This document shows, one piece after another, positions 8,671 through 16,899 of a stretch of 64,000 nt of DNA. The notes under the pieces are model-generated. The model was given only the letters and a program-made list of their open reading frames with translations, was not told the origin of the DNA and did not search any database. The position numbers were made by a program, and so were the translations under genes. Positions within the stretch are counted from its first letter, which is position 1. Each line of letters opens with the position of its first letter. The DNA comes from Bacteroidota bacterium (GTDB lineage Bacteria > Bacteroidota > Bacteroidia > AKYH767-A > 2013-40CM-41-45), in contig QQVM01000003.1 in NCBI GenBank assembly GCA_003389385.1, forward strand, positions 62,001-126,000, read 5' to 3'.

Positions 8671-9492
8671 TTATTGATTATTAATATGATTGATAAGCTT
8701 ATCCACTTCCCGGAGTACTTCCAAATCGGATGTGAATTTATTCATGTCTTTTAAAACCTCAAGAGCTTTTTCTTTATTCCCATTCTCAAAATAAGTTCTT
8801 CCTAAAAGATATCTCGCTTCGATTCGGGACGGATTGATTTTGAGGACTTTCTCAAAGCGCTCGACAGCCTTCTCATTTTGTCCGGATTTTAAAGAAAGTA
8901 TGCCCAGATTATAATGAGCATTTTCATGATCCGGATTTTTTTCGACGACTTCCCTCAGCATCATAATACCCTGCATGGGATTTGAAGTTCCTTCGGCATA
9001 ACAAATTCCGAGATCTGTCTTGGCATTCAGGTTGTCAGGATTAATTTCCAGAACCTTTTTGTATGCCCGAATCGACTTCTCAACCATCATGGCTTTTACC
9101 ATGCTGTCGGAACTTCCTTTGAATGCATCAAAATACCGGAATGCTGCGTTTATCCAGTTTGATTCAGAAGGCTGGCGGTTGGCAATCTTCTCAAAGTAAT
9201 GAGCTGAGACTACCGGAAATCTTGCTTTGTCCCAAAGACGGGCAAGAGTATCCATCAAAGCGACATTGCCTGTGTCTTTGGAAAGAACGTCTTCTGCCGA
9301 TCTGATGATCTCCAGTTCAGAGGCATCAAGCTGGCTCTTCGCCTGCTCAATAATCAGGTCATACCCGACTCCAAACTCTTCAGCTTCGACTACATTTTCA
9401 CTTTGGTTGATCTTCCTCGGAAAAAAATACAGTGCTGCGGTGAGCGCAAGCATGCCTGCTATTAAAATGAACTGAAGCCGCTTTCGGTTCAT
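8671..9492 (-). CDS. Membrane-anchored TPR protein
   Basis: A 273-residue protein with an N-terminal hydrophobic anchor at residues 5-23 (LQFILIAGMLALTAALYFF) followed by a periplasmic part. Tetratricopeptide repeats occupy about residues 140-265, for example IRAYKKVLEINPDNLNAKTD, NPDHENAHYNLGILSLKSGQ and FEKVLKINPSRIEARYLLGR. TPR domains mediate protein-protein contacts; the partner is unknown. The gene follows HU with a 5-bp gap and precedes the COX24-type gene by 11 bp, so the three are probably one transcript. It is a structural assignment only. Confidence 0.85.
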   Translation of the reverse strand: MNRKRLQFILIAGMLALTAALYFFPRKINQSENVVEAEEFGVGYDLIIEQAKSQLDASELEIIRSAEDVLSKDTGNVALMDTLARLWDKARFPVVSAHYFEKIANRQPSESNWINAAFRYFDAFKGSSDSMVKAMMVEKSIRAYKKVLEINPDNLNAKTDLGICYAEGTSNPMQGIMMLREVVEKNPDHENAHYNLGILSLKSGQNEKAVERFEKVLKINPSRIEARYLLGRTYFENGNKEKALEVLKDMNKFTSDLEVLREVDKLINHINNQ

Positions 9493-9497
9493 ATAAA

Positions 9498-9812
9498 TCA
9501 GTCGATAGCTTCAGTCGTCTGATTCTTCTTAATCTTTGCATTCTTCACCTTGTTTGCAAATGTCTTTGCAGGCTTGAATGCAGGTATATTATGTTCAGGG
9601 ATAATGATTGTAGTGTTTTTAGAAATGATTCGTCCCAGTTTCTGAGCACGCTTCTTTACAATGAAAGAACCGAAGCCACGCAGGTAAACATTCTCGCCGT
9701 CTGCCATGGTATTCTTAATCACTTTCATGGTTGCTTCAACTGCCTGCAATGCAACGGTTTTTTCAATACCGGTCTTGTTTGAAATCTCGGCCACTAATTC
9801 TGCTTTTGTCAT
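9498..9812 (-). CDS. HU/IHF-family DNA-binding protein
   Basis: A 104-residue histone-like protein that bends DNA as a dimer and organises the nucleoid. The N-terminal helices (MTKAELVAEISNKTG) and the beta-arm region (VYLRGFGSFIVKKRAQKLGR, then IIIPEHNIPAFKPAKTF) are typical, including the Pro at the arm tip region. The C-terminus extends about 14 residues beyond the canonical HU end (KNAKIKKNQTTEAID). It is first in an operon with the TPR and COX24-type genes. A good promoter -7 element lies at 9851-9858. Confidence 0.95.
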   Translation of the reverse strand: MTKAELVAEISNKTGIEKTVALQAVEATMKVIKNTMADGENVYLRGFGSFIVKKRAQKLGRIISKNTTIIIPEHNIPAFKPAKTFANKVKNAKIKKNQTTEAID

Positions 9813-9850
9813 ATCTTTGAATATTAAGTAATTGAGTAATTATGGGGGCG

Positions 9851-9858
9851 CAAAGATA
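9851..9858 (-). promoter_or_regulatory. Bacteroidota -7 promoter element for the HU operon
   Basis: The minus strand reads TATCTTTG, a perfect match to TAnnTTTG, 38 bp upstream of the HU start. The -33 region (TTTTCC) is weak. Confidence 0.65.
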
Positions 9859-9990
9859 GTGTATCCTGATTAAAAGGAAAACCCTAAAAATCAATTTTTT
9901 CAGAGTGAAAAAATTTGAATTGCACTAAACGTGAAATTTTACTGAAAAACGCACAAAATCAGTTCCTTAGCATTAAAAAATGTTGATAAA

Positions 9991-10025
9991 TATTTATTAG
10001 GATTTCGCTTACAGACTGAAATCCT
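9991..10025 (-). terminator. Possible weak terminator after the AT-hook gene
   Basis: The minus strand forms GGATTTC/GAAATCC around an 11-base loop and continues with AT-rich sequence, but there is no clean T-run. Confidence 0.35.
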
Positions 10026-10067
10026 CATTGAAATCAGATCAATATAACCAGTTGCAATACTTTATTA

Positions 10068-10343
10068 TCAGACTTTCTTGCTCAGGATTTCCACGAGCTT
10101 GTCTACAGTCTTGGCATTATCCGTAAACTGTTTGCTCAGCCCAAGATCGAACTTCCCGCTCTTCTTAAAATAGATCCGCTGCACATCCAGGATCTTGGAT
10201 TGCAGATCCAGCAATTTTCCCAAATCCCGATCAGTAAGCCTTACGCCTTTCAATGAGTCGGCTTTCGGTGGACGTCCTCTTCCGCGTTTGGGTTTCGCGA
10301 TGGTCACAGAAACTGATTTTGGTTTTCTTCCCCTTTTAGCCAT
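10068..10343 (-). CDS. Small AT-hook DNA-binding protein
   Basis: A 91-residue basic protein. Two AT-hook-like cores occur at the N-terminus: KRGRKPK (residues 3-9) and KRGRGRPPK (about 19-27). These bind the minor groove of AT-rich DNA. The C-terminal 60 residues are predicted helical (LTDRDLGKLLDLQSKILDVQ, then TVDKLVEILSKKV) and may dimerise. It could be a nucleoid or xenogene-silencing type protein, but no named family is recognised. AT-rich intergenic DNA flanks it on both sides (9870-10060 and 10344-10560), which might be its own target. HU lies 255 bp downstream. Confidence 0.7.
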   Translation of the reverse strand: MAKRGRKPKSVSVTIAKPKRGRGRPPKADSLKGVRLTDRDLGKLLDLQSKILDVQRIYFKKSGKFDLGLSKQFTDNAKTVDKLVEILSKKV

Positions 10344-10624
10344 TTGAATTAATATTTATTGATTAATTAACATTGATAAAAATAAATTAAGTCTACACGC
10401 TGATTCTGATTCCAAACATTTAACTCCGAAAAAAAACTGGTTACATACCCGGAATCAATGGACAAAGACATTTTATAATCCAAAAAGAAGTGCGAATAAA
10501 ACTTATATCAAATTTAATTATTTTTTTTAATTAATCAAATAAATCCATGCCGAAGGCTGTGCCAGCATGTATCATCAAATTCGTCGATGCTTCCTCGAAA
10601 ACAGGTAATTTTCGAGAGCAATGA

Positions 10625-10632
10625 TACCTTTG
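10625..10632 (+). promoter_or_regulatory. -7 promoter element directly upstream of mutY
   Basis: TACCTTTG fits TAnnTTTG. Its last base is only 5 bases before the chosen ATG, so transcription would begin at or next to the start codon. Confidence 0.5.
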
Positions 10633-10637
10633 CATGC

Positions 10638-11699
10638 ATGGAATTCACTTCGGAACTGATAGCGTGGTATGATGTCAATAAAAGAAATCTGCCTTGGAGA
10701 AACACCCGTGATCCTTACAAAATATGGTTGTCTGAAATAATATTGCAACAAACGAGAGTAAATCAGGGAATGAAGTATTATCATCATTTTACTGAGGAAT
10801 ATCCAAAATTGAAAGATCTGGCTAATGCAAGTGAAGAAAAAGTTTTGAAGTCATGGCAAGGCCTTGGATATTATTCGAGGGCGAGAAATCTGCATCAGGC
10901 AGCAAAACTTGTGATGAAAAATTTCAAAGGGAAATTCCCTTACCGGTATAATTCCATTATAACACTTCCTGGTGTAGGAGAATATACTGCAGCAGCCATA
11001 GCTTCATTTTGCTTTGAAGAAAAGCATGCTGTGGTAGACGGAAATGTATTTCGTTTTCTCTCACGGCATTTTGGAATTGATACTGCAATCGATTCATCAT
11101 CCGCCAAAAAAGAATTTCGCTCGCTGGCCGAATCCCTGATGGGCAAATGCAAGCCTTCGATTTTCAATCAGGCCATCATGGAGTTCGGTGCGCTTCATTG
11201 CAGGTCACAGAATCCCTCTTGTGCTGATTGTCCTTTCTCACAGAGCTGTTATGCACGGCAGAATGATATGGTTTCTGTTTTTCCCGTCAAAGCCAGGAAG
11301 CAACTGGTCCGGAACCGCTATTTTCATTATTTGGTGTTGACAGATGCGGAACATGTTCTGCTGCAGAAAAGAACCGGAAAAGACATTTGGCAAAGCCTCT
11401 ATGAGTTTCCGGTGATAGAAAGTTCCAGCACCGCTTTTGATGATGTAAAAAAAGATCTATTAAAGCTGACAGGATTTGAATACAGCCATATAAAGGCATC
11501 CAAACTCAAATCAAGTTCTGTTTACAGGCATGTGCTCAGTCATCAGTATATTCATGCCGTATTTCACAGAGTCAGCATGAAGGGCTCCATTAAGTCAAGT
11601 TCAAAAGCTGACAAAGTCAGAATGGAAAAACTTAAAGATTATCCGGTTCCAAAGCTGATTGAAAAATATCTTCTTGAGGAATTTGAACCTTACGACTGA
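10638..11699 (+). CDS. mutY: A/G-specific adenine glycosylase MutY
   Basis: A base-excision repair enzyme that removes adenine paired with 8-oxoguanine. With the ATG at 10638 it has 353 residues; an in-frame ATG at 10587 would add 17 residues without homology. The catalytic Glu33 is in LSEIILQQTR, the helix-hairpin-helix is TLPGVGEYTAAAIASF (about 109-124) and the catalytic Asp134 is in VVDGNVFR. The four iron-sulfur cysteines C188, C195, C198 and C204 have the canonical 6-2-5 spacing. The C-terminal half is the NUDIX-like domain that recognises 8-oxoG. It precedes ssb, the usual order in this phylum. Confidence 0.96.
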   Translation: MEFTSELIAWYDVNKRNLPWRNTRDPYKIWLSEIILQQTRVNQGMKYYHHFTEEYPKLKDLANASEEKVLKSWQGLGYYSRARNLHQAAKLVMKNFKGKFPYRYNSIITLPGVGEYTAAAIASFCFEEKHAVVDGNVFRFLSRHFGIDTAIDSSSAKKEFRSLAESLMGKCKPSIFNQAIMEFGALHCRSQNPSCADCPFSQSCYARQNDMVSVFPVKARKQLVRNRYFHYLVLTDAEHVLLQKRTGKDIWQSLYEFPVIESSSTAFDDVKKDLLKLTGFEYSHIKASKLKSSSVYRHVLSHQYIHAVFHRVSMKGSIKSSSKADKVRMEKLKDYPVPKLIEKYLLEEFEPYD

Positions 11700-11809
11700 A
11701 TCTGATCCTACCTCTATAAACAAACAGGGAATAATCATTATCTTTACATTAATTAAGGCAGCAAATAAAAACCATCATTGACAGCATTTACAAGAGGAAT
11801 AGGCGGACT

Positions 11810-11817
11810 TATATTTG
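11810..11817 (+). promoter_or_regulatory. -7 promoter element for ssb-gldED
   Basis: TATATTTG matches TAnnTTTG. It lies 70 bp upstream of ssb, after the mutY stop. A TTTA about 20 bases upstream may serve as the -33 element. Confidence 0.55.
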
Positions 11818-11887
11818 CTGCATAAACATCACCCATCATCTGTAACGAACAGACATGGGCTTAACAATAATCTAAAAACCAAAAATC

Positions 11888-12307
11888 ATGAGCGGAGTAA
11901 ACAAAGCAATCCTTGTAGGAAATGTAGGTAAAGATCCTGAAGTAAGGTATCTTGAAGGCGGTGTAGCGATGGCACGTTTTCCATTAGCCACATCAGAGTC
12001 TTACAAAAACAAAGAAGGCCAGAAAGTAGAAACAACTGAGTGGCACAATGTAGTATTATGGCGTGGCTTGGCAGAAATTGCCGAAAAATGGGTTCGTAAA
12101 GGAAAAATGCTCTACATAGAGGGAAAGATCCGTACACGCACTTATGAGCAGGATGGCGTAAAAAAGTACATCACTGAAATCATCGGCGAAAACATGACTA
12201 TGCTGGGCGGCCCTCGTACCGACGATAACGGAAGCCGTGTGCCTGAGCATGCTGAAGCAGACAGCGCAGTGCCGGCACAATCGCCCGCAGATGACCTTCC
12301 ATTTTGA
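11888..12307 (+). CDS. ssb: Single-stranded DNA-binding protein
   Basis: A 139-residue SSB that coats single-stranded DNA in replication and repair. The OB fold covers residues 1-105: NKAILVGNVGKDPEVRYLEG, TTEWHNVVLWRGLAEIAEKW, YIEGKIRTRTYEQDG. A short disordered linker ends with the acidic partner-binding tip DDLPF. It sits between mutY and gldED, the conserved Bacteroidota order, and is probably cotranscribed with gldED, whose start is 81 bp downstream. Confidence 0.97.
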   Translation: MSGVNKAILVGNVGKDPEVRYLEGGVAMARFPLATSESYKNKEGQKVETTEWHNVVLWRGLAEIAEKWVRKGKMLYIEGKIRTRTYEQDGVKKYITEIIGENMTMLGGPRTDDNGSRVPEHAEADSAVPAQSPADDLPF

Positions 12308-12388
12308 TGAATGGATTGATCAGGACGTAATTTTATAAATTGCGTCCTGATTTTTACTTTTACGCCTTAAATCAACATTCAAAACACA

Positions 12389-14341
12389 TTGGACCCCGAC
12401 GGTTGTCTTTTTCTGATTTTACTGGAGGATACTTTCTCCTATCTCCAACCCGAGTTTAATTTCAGCTTAGATTTTCTCATTGAGTTATTCGTTCTTGCGA
12501 TATTGCTTTTGGCATCCGCATTCGTTTCAGCAGCGGAAACCGCTTTTTTTGGCATCACACCTGCGGAGCTGATCGGACTGAAAAGCCAGAAAAGCACATC
12601 TTCAAAACTTGTACAGAAACTTCTTGAAACGCCCAAACGCCTGCTGGCAACACTTCTCATATCGGTGAATTTCGTAAACATCGGAATTGTGGTAATCTCC
12701 TCCCTGATGATTTCCCAGGTTTTTGATTTCAGCAGAAATGAACTCCTTGGATTTTTGATTCAGGTGGTTGCTGTGACATTTGTAATCGTCCTCTTTTGTG
12801 AGGTTATGCCTAAAGTTTGGGCAACGCAGAATGCGGTGAGGTATTCAATTGTCAGTGCTATTCCTGTTTTTGTGTTGGATAAAATTTGCAGGCCTTTCAG
12901 CGCATTGCTTGTAAATTCTACTGCACTGGTCGACAAGAGAGTTCAGCAAAAAGGATATGACGTGTCTGTGGATGAACTTACCCATGCGATTGAAATCACT
13001 TCCGACAAAAACACTCCTGAAGACGAAAAGAAAATCCTGAAAGGCATTGCTAAATTCGGCAACATTGATGTCAGGCAGATTATGAAACCCCGAATGGATG
13101 TAATCGCATTTGACCAGGATTCAAAGTTCAGTGATATACTTCCTCTCATTGTGGAAAACAAATACAGCCGTGTTCCAGTGTTTGAAGATTCATTTGACAA
13201 GGTAACAGGCGTACTTTACATCAAAGATTTGCTACCGTACCTGGACAAAGAAAACGATGATGCATTTGACTGGCTCAAACTCAAAAGGCCGGCGTATTTC
13301 GTTCCTGAAAGTAAAAAGATAAATGATCTTCTTCAGGAATTTCAGGAGAAAAAAATTCATCTTGCAATTGTGATTGATGAATACGGAGGATCTTCAGGCA
13401 TTGTCACTCTCGAAGACATCCTTGAAGAAATAGTCGGTGAAATCAATGATGAGTTTGATGAAGAAGAACTGTTCTATTCCAAGCTTGACGAAAACACTTA
13501 TGTATTTGAAGGCAAAACGCTGCTGAATGATCTTTGCCGCGTCACTGAGCTTGACAGGAGAGTGTTTGAAACTGACTCCGAAGCACAGTCTGACACACTT
13601 GCCGGATTCCTTCTTGAGTTGAAAGGAATGCTGCCTCAAAAAAATGAACAGATCCAACACAGGAACATTAGCTTTTTGGTGGAATCTGTTGACAGGAAAA
13701 GAATCAAGCGAGTGAAAATCACAATTCATCCTGAAAAAGAAGAAGAGCCGAAACAATTCACGGGGAAGGGCCTTCTCAAGATACTGCTTCCGATTTTATT
13801 GGTTTCAAGCCTGTATTCATGCGATGAATCTTATATTCCCAAGCCGAAAGGATATTTCAGAATTGATATGCCTGAAAAAGAGTACAGGCAATATTCAAAT
13901 CCGGAATGCGCATATTCATTTGAGTCCCCCGCTTACAGCATTGTATCGGCTGATACAGGACGATTATCCGAACCTTGCTGGCTGAACGTGGAATACCCGC
14001 AATTCAGGGCTACACTTTATATCAGCCATAAGAAAGTCGACAATAACCTTTCAAAATTCCTGCAGGACAGCCACGAGCTGTCAATGAAGCACATTTCAAA
14101 AGCTTCAGGAATTGAAGAAGAAGACATATCCCGTCCGGATGAAAGAGTGTTTGGAAGTCTTTACCGGATTAAAGGAAGCACCGCAAGCGCATTGCAATTT
14201 CACCTGACTGACAGCAGCAGTCACTTTGTGAGAGGTTCACTTTACTTCTATGCTGTACCAAATCCGGATTCGCTGGCTCCTGTATTGAAATTTCTGGAAT
14301 CAGACATCCGGCACATGATTGAGACTTTCCGCTGGAACTGA
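12389..14341 (+). CDS. gldE: GldE-GldD fusion protein (DUF21/CBS membrane protein plus GldD lipoprotein)
   Basis: One 650-residue frame covers two proteins that are normally separate. Residues 1-~450 are GldE: DUF21 membrane segments (about 25-165), a CBS pair (IMKPRMDVIAFDQDSKFSDI, then VIDEYGGSSGIVTLEDILEE) and a CorC_HlyC domain (to about 448). Residues ~460-650 are GldD: a lipoprotein-type signal sequence KGLLKILLPILLVSSLYSC with lipobox Cys478, then PKPKGYFRIDMPEKEY and the conserved GldD body. No stop, and no ATG at the expected GldD start, separates them. In F. johnsoniae both are needed for gliding. The TTG start is chosen because MDPDG matches family N-termini. Topology would allow a cytoplasmic CBS part and a periplasmic GldD part. 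Confidence 0.9.
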   Translation: MDPDGCLFLILLEDTFSYLQPEFNFSLDFLIELFVLAILLLASAFVSAAETAFFGITPAELIGLKSQKSTSSKLVQKLLETPKRLLATLLISVNFVNIGIVVISSLMISQVFDFSRNELLGFLIQVVAVTFVIVLFCEVMPKVWATQNAVRYSIVSAIPVFVLDKICRPFSALLVNSTALVDKRVQQKGYDVSVDELTHAIEITSDKNTPEDEKKILKGIAKFGNIDVRQIMKPRMDVIAFDQDSKFSDILPLIVENKYSRVPVFEDSFDKVTGVLYIKDLLPYLDKENDDAFDWLKLKRPAYFVPESKKINDLLQEFQEKKIHLAIVIDEYGGSSGIVTLEDILEEIVGEINDEFDEEELFYSKLDENTYVFEGKTLLNDLCRVTELDRRVFETDSEAQSDTLAGFLLELKGMLPQKNEQIQHRNISFLVESVDRKRIKRVKITIHPEKEEEPKQFTGKGLLKILLPILLVSSLYSCDESYIPKPKGYFRIDMPEKEYRQYSNPECAYSFESPAYSIVSADTGRLSEPCWLNVEYPQFRATLYISHKKVDNNLSKFLQDSHELSMKHISKASGIEEEDISRPDERVFGSLYRIKGSTASALQFHLTDSSSHFVRGSLYFYAVPNPDSLAPVLKFLESDIRHMIETFRWN

Positions 14342-14352
14342 GGCTTGTTTCT

Positions 14353-15396
14353 TCAGTTTGCAAGAGTGACAGCTTCACTGCGCGAGTGTTCCCTAAGGTA
14401 GCTTGTATGAATCAGATAAAGATTCAGAGAAAATATTAAAAATGCTCCAATCTGGTGAAGAGATGCCAGAGTGATTTCCGCTTTACTGAGAAGAGTGAAT
14501 ACTCCGAGAAGGAACTGAAAGACCACAGAGGCCAAAAAGAAATCAGCTAGTTTTCCGTTTTGGTTTGTCCGGAATTTCCACCAATAACGGCATATCAGTA
14601 TGAAAAGCATGATCGCAGTTCCCCTGTGTATGAACTGAACAGTCACTGCATTATCAAACAAATTCCTGATCCATGGTTCGAGGAATCCCATTCCGGGAGG
14701 AATCAGATGTCCGTTCATGAGCGGAAAAGTATTGTACATTTTTCCTGCATGCATTCCTGCAACGAAAGCTCCATAAACAATCTGTACAAAAAGCAGGATG
14801 AAAATGATCTTCAGTGATCCGAGGCCGGCTTTTGATTTGCTTCTGTTCCTTCCCGGATCCAGCATGTCCAGCGCATACCAAAATGTAAAAGCGAATGTGA
14901 TGAAAGCAGCAGACAGATGTATCGCCAGTCGTATGTGACTTACACTTGTTCTTTCAGTAAGACCGCTGCTTACCATATACCAACCAAGAAAACCCTGCAA
15001 TCCTCCGAGAGCGAAAAGAAAAAGACTTTTTCTGATCATCACTTTATCAATTTGTCTGGTAACGAGAAACCATACAAAAGGAATGATGAATACAATACCA
15101 AGCAGGCGACCGATCAGTCGGTGGATATACTCCCACCAAAATATTTTTTTAAAATCATGCAGTTCGAAGTGAGGATTCACCAACTCGTACTGAGGAATTT
15201 GTTGGTACTTGTCAAAAAGTTCCTGCCACTCAGCTTCATCAGTAGGCGGAATCGTTCCCATGATTACATTCCATTCCGTGATTGATAAACCCGATCCGGT
15301 CAGACGTGTAATCCCACCCACAACAACCATGACGAAGATCAGGAAGCAGCCGCTCAAGAGCCAGATTGCGACACGACGATTCGCTTTGGTGTTCAT
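14353..15396 (-). CDS. ctaA: Haem A synthase (COX15/CtaA)
   Basis: An integral membrane enzyme that oxidises the C8 methyl group of haem O to give haem A for cytochrome oxidase. The 347 residues contain eight membrane segments. Conserved haem-ligand histidines are in EYIHRLIGR, HIRLAIHLSAA, VQFIHRGTA and ASLHQIGAF. The N-terminal motif GGITRLTGSGLSITEW is diagnostic for the COX15 branch. It converges on gldED with an 11-bp gap and no strong terminator between them. The other cytochrome oxidase assembly genes are not in the window. Confidence 0.94.
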   Translation of the reverse strand: MNTKANRRVAIWLLSGCFLIFVMVVVGGITRLTGSGLSITEWNVIMGTIPPTDEAEWQELFDKYQQIPQYELVNPHFELHDFKKIFWWEYIHRLIGRLLGIVFIIPFVWFLVTRQIDKVMIRKSLFLFALGGLQGFLGWYMVSSGLTERTSVSHIRLAIHLSAAFITFAFTFWYALDMLDPGRNRSKSKAGLGSLKIIFILLFVQIVYGAFVAGMHAGKMYNTFPLMNGHLIPPGMGFLEPWIRNLFDNAVTVQFIHRGTAIMLFILICRYWWKFRTNQNGKLADFFLASVVFQFLLGVFTLLSKAEITLASLHQIGAFLIFSLNLYLIHTSYLREHSRSEAVTLAN

Positions 15397-15414
15397 CGGA
15401 ATAATCGGAAGAAA

Positions 15415-15663
15415 TTAATCATATCGAGGCTTGATGAACCAGCGGTCATTCAGCGTAAATCCAAGTGAAAAGCGCAGATAATTTTCGCGTACAAGATTGT
15501 TGTCGACAGTTCCCCTCATTCCTGCCTCTGCTGCAAAGTGAACTGTTGTGCCGACTCGCTTTACAGGAAGACCTAGCCCAAGACTGATTCCGTACTCATT
15601 CAAACGTGATTCATTCAACTGTAAAAATGTCTGTGAGTAATTGAAACCCGCCCTGTACTGCAT
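15415..15663 (-). pseudogene. C-terminal part of the interrupted outer-membrane protein gene
   Basis: This 82-residue frame directly continues the upstream ORF in the same reading frame after one TGA. Its sequence (MQYRAGFNYSQTFLQLN, then YGISLGLGLPVKR, RFSLGFTLNDRWFIKPRYD) has the alternating pattern and aromatic C-terminal region of beta-barrel strands, so it is the missing end of the barrel. It could be expressed separately from its ATG, but it could not form a barrel alone. Confidence 0.75.
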
Positions 15664-16899
15664 TCATTTCCAGTAAGATTTGATAGCGCGATCATTGGGT
15701 GTGTACTGCACTCCAGCGGCAATTTTCCAACTGTCCGACAAAGAATCAGTCCTGTCGAAATATCTGAAGTCCTGCCAGTTTTGTAGTGTATAGTCGATAT
15801 TGATCAGCCATTTGTTACCCTTCCTCATTGAAAGGCCAACCCCGGCGCTTAATGGAAGACTAATTTTTCCTTTGACGCTTTCAGTGTTTTCGATTGTATC
15901 ACGAATAACTTCTCTTTCTGTTCCTGTGGCATACTTGAAATTGTAGGCGATTACGGATTCTTTTGCATCAAGGTTAAGTTTGGGGCTGAAGATAAGACCT
16001 GCACTCAAGCTCCAATCGCCTTTTGCTTTACGGTTTCTGACAAGAGCTCTCTGCTTCTTGTCTTCTGAAATGGCTTGTTCAGCAGAGCTTAATGCTGATT
16101 TGAAAACATTTTTTTCTTCCTCGCTCGTAGAAGCTGCAATTGCTTTCTTAAGAGTAGATACTGAATCAGCATTCAGTTTAATTCTTTTGTCAAACATTAA
16201 CAGTGAGTCGGAAGGAGAAAGTCCCAGGCTGTCGAATGTATAATGCAAACCAAAATTAAAATGGAAAGAGCCGACACTGGTGCTATTTACAATTCTGGTG
16301 TTAAAATAATTGAAGTTGTTAAATTCAATGCTTCTGTCCTGTTCGATTACACCAAAGAGGTAAGAAGTGTTGACTCCGAGTTTCAAGGCTGGGCTAAGAT
16401 TAAATCCATTGCTGAAATAAAACTGGTTTAGTCCGCCAGAGCCCTCATAGAATCTTGACGCGGGTGTTTCAGAATTTTCGAGAGTCTGTTCGATTTTGTA
16501 GCCAACATTGCTGTAAGGAAGCAATCCGAATCCCATTCCCCACTTGCGGCTTAAAGCCGGGAATCCCAATGCAAAATATGCCAGCGAGGCATTATTGCTG
16601 ACTTGTGATCCCGAATTGTTTTCCATCTTAACACTTGAAAGACGAAGTCCTGCCTGATATGCAGTGAAGTTTAAAGCCCCGTAAGTGGCAGGGTTTAATG
16701 AATTCAGAAAGTGAGGATGCGCGACTGCAATTCCAGATCCGCCCATTCCGGTGTATCTTGTAAATGACTGATTGTTCGGATCTCCCAGCGCGAATCGTGA
16801 ATAAGGTGAGGAAGTCAGATTCTGCGCCTGCAATTGGTTCAATTCAAGGCATGCTGCAATCAGGAGAAAAATAATGAGGCCCTTATTTATTACTGACAT
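15664..16899 (-). pseudogene. Outer-membrane beta-barrel protein (OmpP1/FadL-like), interrupted by in-frame TGA
   Basis: The 411-residue N-terminal part of an outer-membrane protein of the FadL/OmpP1-like type, possibly a channel for hydrophobic substrates. It has a signal peptide ending LQAQ and the motif MGGSGIAVAHPHFLNSLNPA at the N-terminal plug region. It stops at TGA (15664-15666), after AIKSYWK, within the barrel. The next codons continue in frame for 82 residues with barrel-like sequence to a natural C-terminus. A CGA to TGA change is the simplest cause. The gene overlaps coaX by 17 bp, so the two are an operon. Readthrough, reinitiation at the adjacent ATG or a sequence error are the alternatives. 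Confidence 0.8.

Noticed and set aside
14337-14360. Hairpin AACTGA/TCAGTT between gldED and ctaA as a terminator
   Set aside because: The stem is only 6 bp with a 12-base loop and no T-run.
15664-15666. TGA in the barrel gene as a selenocysteine or reassigned codon
   Set aside because: There is no selenocysteine-insertion hairpin that I can see, the position is not catalytic, and TGA ends other genes here (for example the regulator at 18251).
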